Part shown: positions 46,173 through 59,900 of the stretch, piece after piece
Layout: each line of letters opens with the position of its first letter
Position numbering within the stretch: position 1 is the stretch's first letter
From: Tyto alba
Lineage: Eukaryota; Chordata; Aves; Strigiformes; Tytonidae
Assembly (NCBI RefSeq): GCF_018691265.1
Contig: NW_024881261.1
Coordinates: 25,197,374-25,261,373, forward strand
DNA: 64,000 nucleotides
Direction of reading: 5' to 3'
Program-made: the position numbers and the translations under genes
The notes under the pieces: model-generated
The model's input: the letters and a program-made list of their open reading frames with translations, nothing else
Databases searched by the model: none
Told to the model about the DNA's origin: nothing

Positions 46173-49100
46173 ACTTCAGTTGGTCACAAAAATTACAGCT
46201 AGGCTAATAGTTTACTAATAATGACAGACAATATTAGTACTTTATGAAGTGAGATGCAAATTTAAGTTTCTAACCAATTTTTCACCATTAAGGACCCCAG
46301 GGCAACCTCACTGGAGAATTAAAGAATTTTCCTTTTTGGAATTGTCAGATTTCCTTTTGCAATAGCTTACAATTTTCCTGCATTACATTCCTGATATGGT
46401 TTCATGTGGATAGGTATACCGGTACTGAGATTTAAGTGTTCACATCCCTCAGAATCCGTCCCATTGGTATGCTGTAATTACATTTCTATCCTAGGAGCAG
46501 CTACATTCCCGTGACCAGCCGAAATCCTTTCAATATATACCACACTAAACTGAATTACACCAAATGTAACCATCTTAACATTGATTAGGCAGGTATGCAG
46601 ATAATAAAACACAGCATTACCGTTTTCTCCCAAGGGGTCATACTGAGCAATGGTAGTGGATCATTTCCACTATCGGTCCCAACAGGTCAACCATAGCTGG
46701 AGCCAGAAAACTCCTTTTGGAAGAGAAGGGCAGAGTCATTCTTTACAACTGGAATGCTGGGTGAAAATCCTCCAGACTCCATCTGGAACAGCTTTGACCA
46801 AACAAAAGCCCCAGATCTGCTCACAGTGCAGTCGGTGGGAATACTGCCACAGCATTCCTTGGGAACAACATTAGGCTTCGATTATGGTCACAGCAAGAGA
46901 GTAGTATATGTACAGCTGCCAAAAAATATTAACAAATAATTCTAGAAATGTTTGTCTCTGCTTTCCTTTCTTTTTGTTTTTCTTTAAGGCAACTAACAGA
47001 AACCACTTTTGCCTGTCAGGAATGAGAATTCAAATAAAAGTCTAAGGCCCAAGCTCCGTCTGCTTCCCAAGAGAGACAGGTCAGGGAAGTCATGGCTTTC
47101 AAAGTGCTCTGAGCCACTGTCCCCTCTTCCAAATGTAGGGTTGTACAAGGGCCTTGACAGCCACTGGTGTTGCCCCCAGCCCTCTGAGAGACGCACAGCA
47201 CTGCTGAGTGCAGCCTGCCTTGGCCTTTCCCCCTCCTAGCCACGAGGGTCTATGCTGGGACTGTTCGAGTTTTTCTTTTACAGCCACATACTGTTGAAGC
47301 AAGCTCAGCAAAATAATGTTATAAGATGTGAAGAGCAGGGGCCAGAATGTGGCTCCAAGTCTCCAAAGGGCCAGAGAGCAGTGGCACCTTTCAGATAGCC
47401 CTTGCCCACCCAGGGTATTCTCCTTGTGAGCTTGATGCATCTGCTCCATGTTATGTACTTTGGCGCTCTCTGTGTCTGTTTTATTAGGATTTCACAGCAT
47501 GTGTGCTCAGAACAGCTTTCTTATGTTATAAACTTGATGAACTAGCTTTGCAAATCAGAATAACCTTAACTGGAAGGAGAGGATAAAGCAGGCTTTGTGG
47601 GTGATGAATTCTTCTTTGCCTGAAACAATGAAATGTTTGGGCAGACCCTAGACCTTTTTGGCTCCTGAGTGGAGTAGAAATTAAAATATAGTACAGGAGG
47701 AAGAACCAACTGCAGAAGAGTTTTCCTTAAAACACAGTGTAGACAGATTTAATTCCATTGGATTAATTTTAAAGGGAAAATGGCATCAATTATGTTGTAT
47801 AACTTCCTACAGTTCTGTGGTGTTTACAAACATGGAAGTCTTATGCTCCTGAGGTCAACTGTTTGGGGTTTTTTTTATCATTAACTTCAGTGGAAGTACA
47901 GTAGGATTTTTAAAATTCTTTGTCTAGAGACCTCTGTAGTTATTCCTTTCCTGTGAGCCCTTTTAGAAAGGACTATAACTTAGATTTTCCTACTTCATAA
48001 GATTTAATTCAAGAGAGTCAGCGATCCCTCTTTGTTTGTAAATTTTCTAGCTGTATAATGAAGGCTTTAATGCTGACCACAGCATGAGAGCTGAAGCCTC
48101 GAGTCTGGAATGCTTTGTATTTTGTCCCATGATGTTTATTCCATAAGCTACAAAGAAGAGGCCTTTTCCAAAGTGAAAAAAATGGACAGTATGGTCCTGC
48201 TAGTCTAAAAGCAGGTCAGGATAGTCAGTAAAGTATGAGAAAAAGAAAGCCAAAAGTCAAAATTAATGTTGTCCATTCTTCTTATGATCGAAAAAGTTTT
48301 GTGTAGGTAGTGGTGAAAATAAGCATATAAATAGCTGCTGACACCAAAGAACTCATTGTAACTATATTGAATTACTTTGGTTTCTAATTCTGTAAAGACT
48401 ATTCAGAAGCATATAAAAATTAGTGAGTAATTCTAGACTGTTCGGTGTCTTTGTATCATATCAGCCTAGGGAAGCAAATGTAAAACTGAATCATTCTGAC
48501 TTACTGGATTTTAGATCCACTTTGTCTTCATTTGCAGTTGCAAAATGTGGCAGAAACTTCAGAGCAGTTCAGAACATAGATATGGCTTTTTTACCATTTA
48601 GATCATTCACTCCAGCTACTCAGGGTCATCAAGAGGTTGCTTTGGATGTAGAAATTAGTGAGTTTAATTTCATGTGTTTTGGAAAACCTTTCTAACCCTG
48701 CAAAGTGGAGAAGAGTACATGTTTACTCATTCCCTCCTTCTCTGTGCTTACAGAGGCAAGTACTTTCTGTCTTGTCACTGATCTGTCAATTGTCTTTGAT
48801 ACAAACATCAGGATACTATGAAACATGGTACCACAGAAATATGCTTGTGGGGTAATGAAGGAAGAAGAACCTCAACCAAGCTATTTTGTCTAGTCTAGTT
48901 TACTAGGATGCTGCAGGATATAAGGACTGTCTGTGGTGTCTGAGGACATCCAAGTGAACACAGATGTGCAATCCCTATTCAGTTTTGTATTAAGTAGATG
49001 AGATTGTGGTGGGAGTATCTCTAGACGCAATTGAAGAAGGATTCCTACCCTCTACTCATGGCTCTTCAGTGACTCATTATGTGGCTCAAAAAAAATTGTA

Positions 49101-49566
49101 TGACACCATATTTTTTATCTTATATGCATGTATGCAAATATGCATTTTGTTTTGCGTAAGCAAATGGCATGCTGTTTTAGCTGTTGTATGGTCTTACAAA
49201 GAAATGTGCACAGAATTGCAGCTGTTCATGGTATGATATCAGTTGCCGGCACTATATTTTTGCATGCAGAGTGCTGAGACTGTCACCTCAGCGTGCTACA
49301 CTTTACATCTTGATCCCGTCTCCAATTTTCACCGCATGCCTGTTGGTCCAGCTCTGCTGGCTGTCAAGCAATGGGTGAGCCATGGTCTTGCTGTGTCTGT
49401 CCACCTTCTAGAAATAAGTTCTCCCACTTGTACTCTAGGAGTTCAAGGACTGACACAATTTACACCCCTAATATGGAGTTATGAAAGATGAGACACTGGT
49501 TCCACATCTTTTCCCCCCAGCACAGATGCACAAACTAAGCCTGTGACTAAGCATCATTTTGACTTG
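46173..49566. other. non-coding stretch, nothing recognised
   Basis: Several overlapping frames at 46993-47449 on both strands (up to 116 codons) coincide with locally higher GC and have no domain; overlapping frames on opposite strands point to composition rather than coding. At 47880 'ttaacttcagtggaagta' faintly recalls the core of the palindromic repeats. Confidence 0.5.
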
Positions 49567-49678
49567 AATTCAGCAAAGCACTCAGGCTTGATCTTAAGCA
49601 TATGGATAACCCATTGCTATTGAGCAACTTAAGTACACCATCTTTAGGGAGACTAAGCATGTGCTTGGGTGCTGAAAT
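49567..49678. repeat. palindromic MITE-like amniote repeat
   Basis: The left arm 'attcagcaaagcactcaggc' and the right arm 'aagcatgtgcttgggtgctg' are diverged inverted copies: the reverse complement of the right arm begins 'cagcacccaagcacatgctt'. The phrase 'gcttaagtgctttgctgaat' that this decays from is a common palindromic repeat in turtles, crocodilians and birds. It belongs to the same family as 39493-39592. Confidence 0.6.
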
Positions 49679-49799
49679 GAGTTCTTTGGGTTTTTTAAAT
49701 AAATTCATGCTTAGCTATAAGTACAAACAAATGCTAACGTACATGGTTAATGATGCTCTAGCCAGAATTGCTCATCCTTGCAGCTGTACATCAGAGTGT

Positions 49800-50440
49800 A
49801 ATTTTAATTAGAGTTTAATTATCTTTTCATTTATTTTCTTCAGCAAGTAAATTTATACCTTGCTGTAAGTTTTCTTGGGAGTATAAATTAAAGTAACATT
49901 AATAACATTATATTTGTCCTAATTTGTGTATCTATGCTTATTTATCTGGTTTTTTTATTAGTTATAATGAAGTATGTTTGGAGAAATAAGGCAACTAATC
50001 TATGTACAGAAGAAAATAATGCTAGGCAATATCATTATAATAAAAAGAGACTGTGATTTACTGAATAGAAATAATAATATCATAAATTTGTGATTAGGGT
50101 TTTTAATATCTTTTAAAAATTAATTTGAAGGAAAGTTGTCTGCATAACAAGGGTTTAAGTAGAAAAAAGTCTGTATGTGACACTGGAAACAAAATTGTTC
50201 CAGAATGGACTTGAGAATTTTTTTTGTTCAGAAGTCATCTATTAGTGGAACTTAATGTCAACCTAATTTACAATTATTTAATACTTCATTATGGAAATTA
50301 ATCTGTTCTGGAACATATTTGTGGAAAAAAGTTTGATTAAAGCATTTATAGCATTGTATATTGTATTTCTGCTGAAACATCTCCTTCAGTCCAAATAAAT
50401 GCTTTAAATTCATTCATCGCTATGTGAGGGAAGTGGAAAA
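49800..50440. promoter_or_regulatory. candidate AT-rich conserved non-coding element
   Basis: A long AT-rich stretch with no simple repeat or transposon text and no open frame. Words like 'gtttaattatcttttcattt', 'aagtaacattaataac' and 'aaattaatttgaagg' carry many homeodomain cores. It could equally be neutral AT-rich DNA; the call rests on texture only. Confidence 0.28.
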
Positions 50441-50530
50441 CTATTATGAGCCTCACTGTATACAGCTGAAACCTCAGGCACAGGGAAACAAGGTACAATG
50501 AGTTTAGATAAAGTAACCAATAATTTGACT
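50441..50530 (-). repeat. possible MIR-like SINE relic, minus strand
   Basis: 'tatacagctgaaacctcagg' then 'cacagggaaacaaggtacaa' resembles the reverse MIR phrase 'tttacagatgaggaaactgaggcacagagaggttaag'. Only this half is readable, so support is moderate. Confidence 0.4.
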
Positions 50531-50897
50531 GATCAAATTTTATACACTTAAGCTAACTTCTTAAGACATTTTATCTGTACCGGACATGTATAAACTTTTC
50601 CTGCATCTTCCTTTGTCTTTCTACAGCCTGTGGATTATTTCAAAGCCTTGTTTAGCCAGCATCCAGATTAGGGATGGGCGGCTCTATTGTGTTACTTCTG
50701 TTTTGTAATTCAGAGTTACTTCGCTCTGCATGCCTGAGTCAGCTGGCCTCACTTCTCTGAGGCATCTAAAAGTTCACAAGACGTTTTCTCCTTTTATTTT
50801 TTCTTCAAATTTTATAAATTTTTGGATGGCTGCTAATGGAGGAGGGCTGAGAGTCTTCTCAGATGCACATCACTTAGCGAATGATAAACTGCCTGCT
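50531..50897. other. non-coding stretch, nothing recognised
   Basis: No coding or repeat signal. The 108-codon frame starting at 50730 runs through the C tracts downstream and is compositional. Confidence 0.5.
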
Positions 50898-50987
50898 CCC
50901 CCCCCCCCCCCCTTTAGTTTCCACATTATGAAAAATAAACTCTGGGTTCTTTTTTTCTTTCCCCCCCTTCCCCCCTCCCTTACACCC
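50898..50987 (-). other. C15 tract and C-rich quadruplex/i-motif sequence
   Basis: An uninterrupted C15 run occupies 50898-50912. A second C-rich piece at 50961-50987 has C runs of 7, 6, 3 and 3 with loops of 2, 1 and 5 bases. It therefore fits a G-quadruplex on the minus strand and an i-motif on the plus strand. Long mononucleotide C runs are uncommon and prone to assembly error. Confidence 0.8.
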
Positions 50988-53900
50988 TTTAATTCTAGGA
51001 TGCTATCTTTCGAGCCTCTCCAAAGTAGCAAGACTTCCTGTGAAGCTAGCAAGTGATAGACTTTATTTCTCATATGGCAAAGTGCCTTGCACTGGGACGT
51101 GATATCGAGTCATAGATTGCCTCTGCAGAAGACACAGGATTGTCGTTGGGGATGTCTAATGGTGGGCAAGGTATTGAGGGATTGGAGGGACTACATGGTG
51201 CCAGGGAGCAAGGCTAATTGTTACAATTGCATTTCTGCAGACTATTCTGAGACTAGAGGATGTCACTAAATAGTGTGCCTAGGAATAGTGAAAACATTGT
51301 TTAGGAAGGTTAGGACCAAACCAGCAAGGCACATAGTTGGTATTTACCAGGATTGTGTTGTCTGTCCTGCATGACCAGGAAGTGATGGTAGGATGGGTGA
51401 TAAACCTCTGCCTTGTCACTTTAGAGCTCTAACAGAGTCCTCCTTTGACCAAATTTCATGTTATATTCCTTCAGGCACTCATGAAGTTGACTATGAAATA
51501 AATGTGTCGCAACGATAACCTTAGACTTAACAACATCCTGTGTCTCCTATAAGTGACAGAGTATTCCTTCTATTTCCCAACTCGATGAAGCCATTAAGCT
51601 TTGAGTCTTTTCAGAATGGTGTAACACAGAGACAGAAACTGGGTAAGCAAGGTTTACAGAACTTTTGCAAATGTTTTAAACATTTTCCTTTCTAAGCCAC
51701 ACAAGTCTTGCCTGAGGCACCATTCCTAAAATAAAATTAGGCTTCTGAAAGATTTATTGGCCTCTTTTGGAATTCAGCGTAGTTGTCTTCTGTTCATTCA
51801 CATAACGAGGCAGTTGTGAAACCCAGACTCAAGGGTGAACTAAGCCCCCTTCAAAATGGGGACAAATGGGAATGTGTGGTCATACACATGCAGCTTCCTC
51901 ATAAAACTGAGTCTCTGTGTGCAGCAATGACTGTGAGGGAGAAGGGCTACGTACATCAACCCCAGATCCCTGCTATATCCATTCCTGCTGTATTTGCTGT
52001 GAGGACTGCTATAGTCCACAGGTATTCAGGAAAACAACTGGTGCTATATGTGGAATAAGGAGTCACAAAGGCATGTGGAAGCAGTTCTGTGTGGTCCCTA
52101 GTGATGACTACCCTGTCCCCTAACACAGCTTGTTCTTGCCTATAGTGACATTCTGATCTTTCTTATTTAATTGCCCCTGTTGGCTCTGGTTCATAGTAGG
52201 GGGTGATTAGAGAACGATGTTTCCCTGCTGTGTTTAACAGTCCTGTCTAAGTGAAGTGTACCAAGTACATTACATTTAGTGTTGTATACTTCACATAGGA
52301 AAAGACTACAGCAGCATTTGAAGCTGTTTCAGTTGATTGGAGCTAAAAGACCAGAACTTCCTGCTGCTACTGCCACTCCCAATCCCATGCAATTTCAATG
52401 GCATGTTTTGCTGAAATCAGCCCCCCTCTGGGTTGTTTACTCATCAAAACTAGTTTTGCGATATAAAGGACATCAAATGCATTTCAAAATGTGGAATAAC
52501 CTTCAAACTAGATCCAGGAAAGGGTGTGTGTTTTTGCACACAGCTTCTGTGCCTAAGATGCTTTTTCACTGAAATCTTTCAATAAACACTCTGAAAAGTG
52601 TTGTTTCTTTTCCCCAGCAGTGCTTGTCATAAGATTGATTAGATTCAGGTGGCTTAAAGGAAGTAAAACTGTTTCTACTCTGCATCTAATTCTTTCCCTT
52701 TGTCTTCCCGTGCAAATACAAATAACTAATGCAGGCAAACAGTAAATTGCAGTGAGCAGTGAAAGTGCTAAATGGTAGCAACACTTAAAACATTGCTGAA
52801 ATTCAAAAGAGCAGCTGTTAGACATTTAAACCTATCATTCTCTTCTGAACATACATCAAATTTACTTCATAGCACTGTCATAAAAATGTATGAGAATGTA
52901 AATGCTTGAGTGACCCATTAATCTTTTGAGTAGTAAACATAAAATCTTCTTAACCCCAGTGATGATATAACCATACTTTATTTTGAATGAAGGCTTTATC
53001 ATAGAAGTGAAGATGTTCTGTGTCTTTCTGTGTTGTATAAATAAGAACAAATTAATACTAAAGTCTGATGTCTATGAAAAGTGTACCATTATATTGATTG
53101 CAATATGAAGATATATGTAGTGAACAAAGCTACACTCAATTTCTGATGAGCACAGAAAATCTAATAATAAATACACAAAGAGCATAAGCTCATTACTCAT
53201 TGACAGCAATCACCAGTCTGATGCTGTTATCATTATTATTTACTAACTAACTCAATAATGAGTGTTTGTTCTTACAGAATTGTCCATAAAACCTTCCTTT
53301 TTATGTGTGTCAAATGATAAACTTGGTTTCTAAGCTGTCTCCGTGGTGAAAAGACATCCTTAAATATTGGAACTGTTGATCATTTCCTTGCATAGACCAG
53401 TCAGCTTGTCTCTAACCAAGCAAATCTGTCATTTACATTAAGGTGAATTTTTCTTCAATAAGGATGAGAAAAATATATCTTTTGGCTCCAATTTTGGAAT
53501 TCTTTCATTTATTCCAATTCTTTCATATACCTTCCATTGCCTCTTGAAGCCTTGTTTGAAAGACATCTTGAGTAGGCTTTGAAGGCAAAAGGTACTGCTC
53601 ATGAGCAACAAACTGCTTTCTTGTTGTAGAGCTAGATTTAGCCTTGATATAAATAGGAGAAATTCCATTAAACTTCTGAAGTTGTCCAGTTCAAAGCATT
53701 GTGCCCACAGGGTAAAAAACTGGGAGAGTTGGAAAACTTCTATTTAAATAATCAGTTTCATCTTCCCATCCAGCCAGGATTGTTTCCAGCAGTACACTGA
53801 GATTTCTTAAGCAATGGGACTTTGTGTGTGGGGAACTTAATTTATTCATAAAACATTTGAAACGGGTCCAAGTAAGCATGAGAAAATTTAAGTCTGTCAA

Positions 53901-56900
53901 TTTTTAATGATATTTGGAAATGGAGGTGATTCTGAGGGGGGGAGGAGTGGGGAGGAAAGAGAGAAGTGAAAAAATTATAAACCAAGTAGTTTAACAGATT
54001 GAGATGAACTTTATTAGTTTAACTACAGATACAAACTAGCTACCAGGCTGTGTACTTCATGACAGGCAAGTGTGTCTAATAAAAAAAAAATTTCCACCAT
54101 GTTCAGCATCTTCCTCTCTTCCCATTGTTCCTTGAAACTGTCTTTGAAGGACATCATTTTATATTAACTCTTGAGAGACAAAGTGTATCTTGATGAACAA
54201 CAAACTACAAGGTGTAAGGACCTTGGTAAGTCCAAAAGATGATTTGAATTTGAAAAGCTTACCTTGACTTGAAAGACAGGTTGCAAAAATCAAGACATGG
54301 AACAGAAGCAATACATTAGAAAGCAGAGTCAGCCCAGACTTTCATGTGTTTTGAGAGCTCCCTGAAAAAATGGCATGAAAATCAAACCAAAATATCATTA
54401 CCATGATAAACGTATGTGGTAGTCTAAGTCTTGTCATCTTTCCTCAGTATTTGTATTAAAAATACCCTGTTACAGCTGCAAACTGTTGGAACAAAGGGCT
54501 GGCCTTAACCAGCATCCTAGAATGAAGGAAAATCTTTGAAGAGAGTTGGGGTTGAGGGCAGTGGGCTGGGGAAGCAGACCACATATACTTCACTAGCCAA
54601 ACCAGAGACACCAGAGCCCAGCCTCGCACTACCTGCACTTGTACTGTAGCATGAAGTTCTACAAAATTAGGTCACAGCAAATTGGAATGAGGTAAAAGGA
54701 TACTTAAGGAAGTGGTAGAAAGGGCAGGTAAGGGAGGAAAGGAATTTTTCTACTAGGTTCCCCAAATCTTCTTACATCCTAGACTTCCACTTTTATTTCA
54801 CATTCTGAGAGAAAGGGGGAAAAAAAAAATCTTCCCATGCAACCCACTCTTCCTTTGCCACAGCATGGAATGTTGTTGCTGCCAGCAACGAGGTCAAAAC
54901 AAATAATACTGTTCTTTATCTGTGGGCAGCAGAATCAGTTTTGCCTACAGAACTCTAACAAAACAAAATTTAATTCTTCAATATTACACTTCCTACTTTC
55001 ATAAAATCTGAGTTAAGGTATTTCTGAGTTTACCCACGCTTTCCTAAATGACCTTCCTCTTACTCTACTGTTTCGTCAACACATGGTTAGTCTGGGTCAG
55101 AAATGAAAAAATGATTACATGTTATGTTTATCGTACATATAAGAGTGTTGGACAGATGACCTTGTTGTAAGAGAACTTTTATAGAAAAATAGCTACTCAT
55201 TGTGACTTTCAGTCTTCCCAAAAGTGTTCAAGTGTATTTAATAGTATTGTGGTGTTCATGGTGGATCTAACTGCATTCCTGGGGAAATTCCCACAGATCT
55301 TCCACTTTTTGAATAAGCTTGCGTGACTCATAACACCTGCAGGATATGGCTGAGAGATGTTAGAACACCTGCCAATGAGATTAGGGACAACTTGAACATA
55401 CTTGATGAGGTACTGTGAGGTCTAAGCCAGAATTATGAATAAGACATCTGTGAGATTAAGACCACAGTACATAAAGAAAATGCAAAAGATTGGGCTTTAC
55501 GACAGGACAGGCTCTAGAAGTAGCAATGCCAATACATAGAAGTAGCAATGATGAATTTAAGAGGAGCAATTCTGAACTATTTATCAACATTTTACTTTGA
55601 TTAAAAAAAGTTTTCTCTATCTGGCAGAGAGTACTATTGCAGTCCTTGAGAGCTCAAGCAAAAGTATTGCTCTTGCTGGAAAGATACTTGAGTGCAACTG
55701 TGTATTCATTAACCAAAAGCAAAGAACTGCAGATAACAAAATAGATCTGAGCCAACAGGCCCTTAGTAAGATCGTATTAATAAATGACAAAGCTGTCTGA
55801 GTTTTGATACCAATCTTTCACACACTCTGTAATTGAGACTGAGGTTTGATAGCCAATGTATTCATGAGCCTCCACCTGGGCATGTCACAGCTTGTGTGAT
55901 CTTTTTTGTAGACTTCTGTGATGTGTATTTATTGAAGACATGCATATTCTTCTGTTGTCCATCAAAATAAGAAATCTAATTTAAAAATGAGCAGCAGCAC
56001 TTAAAAATGTGCAACTCTTAAGATGAGTGCTTTCAGTAGACTACTGCATCATGCTGGAAAGAGTTCCCTCTCAGTGACATCACAAGTAAGCGTACAGATG
56101 TATGCCTGATGCCTATAGCTGGAGCCAGGCTAATGTCACTGCAAATTGCTTCTTCAAGTAGTGCCTAAGTTCTGCTGGAAGATGGCTCTGTGTCTCTTCC
56201 CCTCAGCCCACTTCACAAAGGAGCTCCCTTCAAGAGCTAAAAATTGCCTCCTCTTTCCATTGTGGAATCAAACAACTCTCCCACACTTACACATACGTGA
56301 ATGCAGCACCAGTTAAACAGTTCCAGAGTCTGAAAACACACACATATAGCTGTCAAAATGTCACTGCAATTGTGCACAAGATTATCCTTCGCCTCTCAGG
56401 TGCTTTCCCCAAAGTGCCACAAGCTGAGGACTCAGTCATGGTATCTTTTCCCTTGCAGAAGCTCCAGAGTCAGCATTGTAAAGAGGTGTCTAGGGCAATG
56501 CACATTATCTGAAGTGGTCACGCCTCATAATCCTGCCTCATAACTCTGTGAGTTAAAAGGGAAGAGCTTTTGATTTCTTTGCATCAAAATGAAGTTTGTA
56601 TTAGTCCAGAAAAGACTGAACATCCCTCACAGAAAGATACCATCTAAGATACCTCCTTTGACATTCACATCTCCATAGAAATACGGATGTTTCTCTCAGC
56701 TATGCATTTCCAGTATAGTTCTGATTTTCTGTATATTTTTTGATTACCCCAAGTAAGCCACATCAGTGGAGAACAAAATATAATAGTACAAAAAATAATA
56801 TAAAAGCAAACTGTTTTCCCACTTATGTGCATGTGTTTTTTTCACTCACACGGAGAAAGAAGGACCAGTCGTTTTTTTGACCATCTCTTTTACTAACTAA

Positions 56901-59900
56901 TGTAGAAAGTTATCGAATGCACTGACTCCAGTCTGTCTTGAAGCTTTTGATAAATTCTACTCCATTACATAATTAAAGGCTGCTGTCACTTATTCTTGGG
57001 TATCAATTCCATTTTTTTCAGACATTTTCATTTTGCTTGTGGTTTTTTGCTACTTTCCTAGTCACCTTCTAGACTTACTCAAGACAACGAGCTTTCTAGC
57101 AGGACAGTTTGTAGTAGCAGAATATTTTAACTGGGTATTGGGAACATTTCTTGAAAGTAAAGAACCCTATAAATTTAAGAATTTAGATCTGAAAACTAAA
57201 TCTTAAGAGTTACACCTGACTAGTCAGGGGACAAAAAACTATCTAAAGTTTGCAATCAAAATTGCTCTAGACCCAGCTCTTATCTTTTACTACAGAATAC
57301 TTTGCAACAAACTAAGAGCAATAACTCTTTGCAGAAAGTACTTAGTTGGAAAATGCGAATTACAAGTAAATTAGAGAAAATCACTATCTACTGGTGTGCA
57401 ATTTGCTAGAATAAAAAAAGAGATGAAATGGATTGAATATGTTACTTGTTATGAATTATTTGCCCATTACAAATTGATGCCCTGCTCTTCTCATGGATCT
57501 GAGCCATATAGTATTTCTCATTTTCTCCTTCTGTGCAGTTCATTAATATTCATTTTTTCCAGTTTCTCCTTACTTGCAAATCTTTCTTTTGCAAATGAAA
57601 CAACATCTGCAGCTAGCTATAAATATTTATCACTTGAGAACAGTCATGACATAAAGACATCTGAAGAGTGATATTGGAGGACAACTGGTGATTGTGGGTC
57701 ACTGATGCTGCAAAATTTAGAAATGCTAAATTTGAAGTATCAGTTTACAAGAACCTGTATTGTAAGGCATACAGTAGCTCACCAAAGCAGTAAAGCTTCT
57801 CAGATATACCACTCACCTGAAGAAATAAGTTCCTATTTATGATTAGGGGCATATTTTTAAATTAACCTTTCCTCTTGTTTGTAAGCATTGTGATGGGCTG
57901 CTGTGGCATGTAAAGATAACTATATCCTTCTTTACGATTAATTCATGTTTTTGCTGTAGGGGAGAGATACTTCTGCGCGGTAGGACCTGAGCCATCATCT
58001 GACTCCACTGGGGTACAACTCCTTAATTTTTTGATGTATGCACAGATGAAAGTCTTACCATGAGCAATTGTTTCCAGGGATAAGGGTGTACGAGTGAATC
58101 ATTTCTCTCAGTAATGACAAAATGCAGTCCCTAGTGAGCTAGCTAACCCTTACATGCTCACTATATAAAATACCTTTTTTTTTTTTTCAGCTAAAACTTA
58201 ATGGGGAATTTGGGGTACATGCAGTGTAATTCCTCAGACTGGAATTTGCTCAAGAGATCTTGCAAGTGTGCAGTGGAATTTGCAGTTGTCACATTTGTCA
58301 GGATGTCAGCTGTACAAGATGGCATCTCTCTAGCAGGTAGTAGTTTTATTAATGGACACATCTATTACTGTTTTTTTTTAGTGATGCAGAAGGTAAAAAT
58401 GCTGCTAAATTAATAGCTTTAATCACTTCTTGCTACAGCCTGCACTTCCCGTAGAAACTCCCCAATCAAACATATTGACCCATTTGTTTCTAGGTGTAAC
58501 TTCTCCAGAAACAGTGAAATAGCTTAGAGAGAGCTATTGGTTGTGATTTGACCTGTACTTGTCAGTGCAGTGTCTCAGTTCACCAGGGCAAGAAAGGAAA
58601 TGAATGAATACAAATGTTTTGATATCAAGAAGAACCCTGCCTATCCTGCTCCTTCTTTGAAGATACATATATTATGAGGAGATGTGATGATTAGTGGCAG
58701 AATCTTTCTCTCATCTGTGGTCAAGCCAATCACAGCCTTCCAATTATTGTGCTGACGACACTTAAAACTGCTAGCTGAAAGCATGCACCTCTTCTGCAGG
58801 GAATAGCAACAAAAATGAGGGGGTTGTTTGTTTGGCTTCTATAGAGAAATATGCACCAAAATTTGTATTTTCTTAGACTGTGAAATTTTAAGGCAATGAA
58901 ACTCTTGGAAGTAATGTTGAATCTCTACCAAAAGTAAACTTGGTGATTTTATCATCTTCTGCTGAACAGTCATCCACTAAACGGACATTTAGTCTTTATG
59001 GTTCTGAAAAAGTCCATGATAGGACTGCTTCTGTTAAGCTTTCAATAAAAAATACGTAATACAGGGACTTTCACATTTCACAGAGAACTTTGAGTTTGTG
59101 AACTTCATTGTCATCAGCTGCATTTATGGCCACTGTATTCAGCTACTCTAGGACTGTGTGTAAAGGCATCTTCAAAATTATGGCTTTGGCCTGGTCATAG
59201 TTCATCGTTTAGTTCTCTTCTGTCTCAAGACAACCATCAGTGCAGCAAAAATTTGGATTGAAATCGATTTCAGTGGAATGTTGGGTGCAAATCAGTTGAC
59301 TGTGGAATAATTTAGAAGTCCACTCTGCAGTCTCATGCACCATCTCTAGTAGGAGAAATTCTTTCTTCCCTTCCCCCTCAAGTAGTAATATGACTCTGGA
59401 AAAAGACTTTTCTCCACCCCTATCCTCACCCACCTGTATTGCACAGAACTAAGTGAAGCTTTTGGAGATTAAAGTGCTTGGGATTGGAAATCTGGAATAA
59501 ATTAAAAAACATTGCACAATTATCAAATTAATGGGGTTCACACCTTGTCATCTGAGGAATCTGATGTTCTCAGACAAATTAGTGAACAAATACAGGATTA
59601 CGGACTGCTGGAACATCTCAGTTAGCATTTGTAGCCAAATGTTGACTTATCTGTCTGTCTCAAAATTTTTTCTCCTTTTTGCCCATTCTCACCATACTGA
59701 ATGGCTGATGACTTATTGTAATCATAGACGTGTATCATAAGTCACAAAATTTGTGCTATCAGTAACTGGTAACAAAATTAATCTGTGTTGACCTACAATC
59801 CTGTTTCCCTTGTCTCTTTATTTGTTTCTCTGTTGTAGACATAAGTCAGATCATTTGATAGTTGATTAAAGATACAAGGGTATCTCTTATCTGGGATGGT

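Noticed and set aside
46993..47449. Overlapping frames of up to 116 codons on both strands
   Set aside because: Simultaneous openness on both strands in a locally GC-richer patch indicates composition, not coding.
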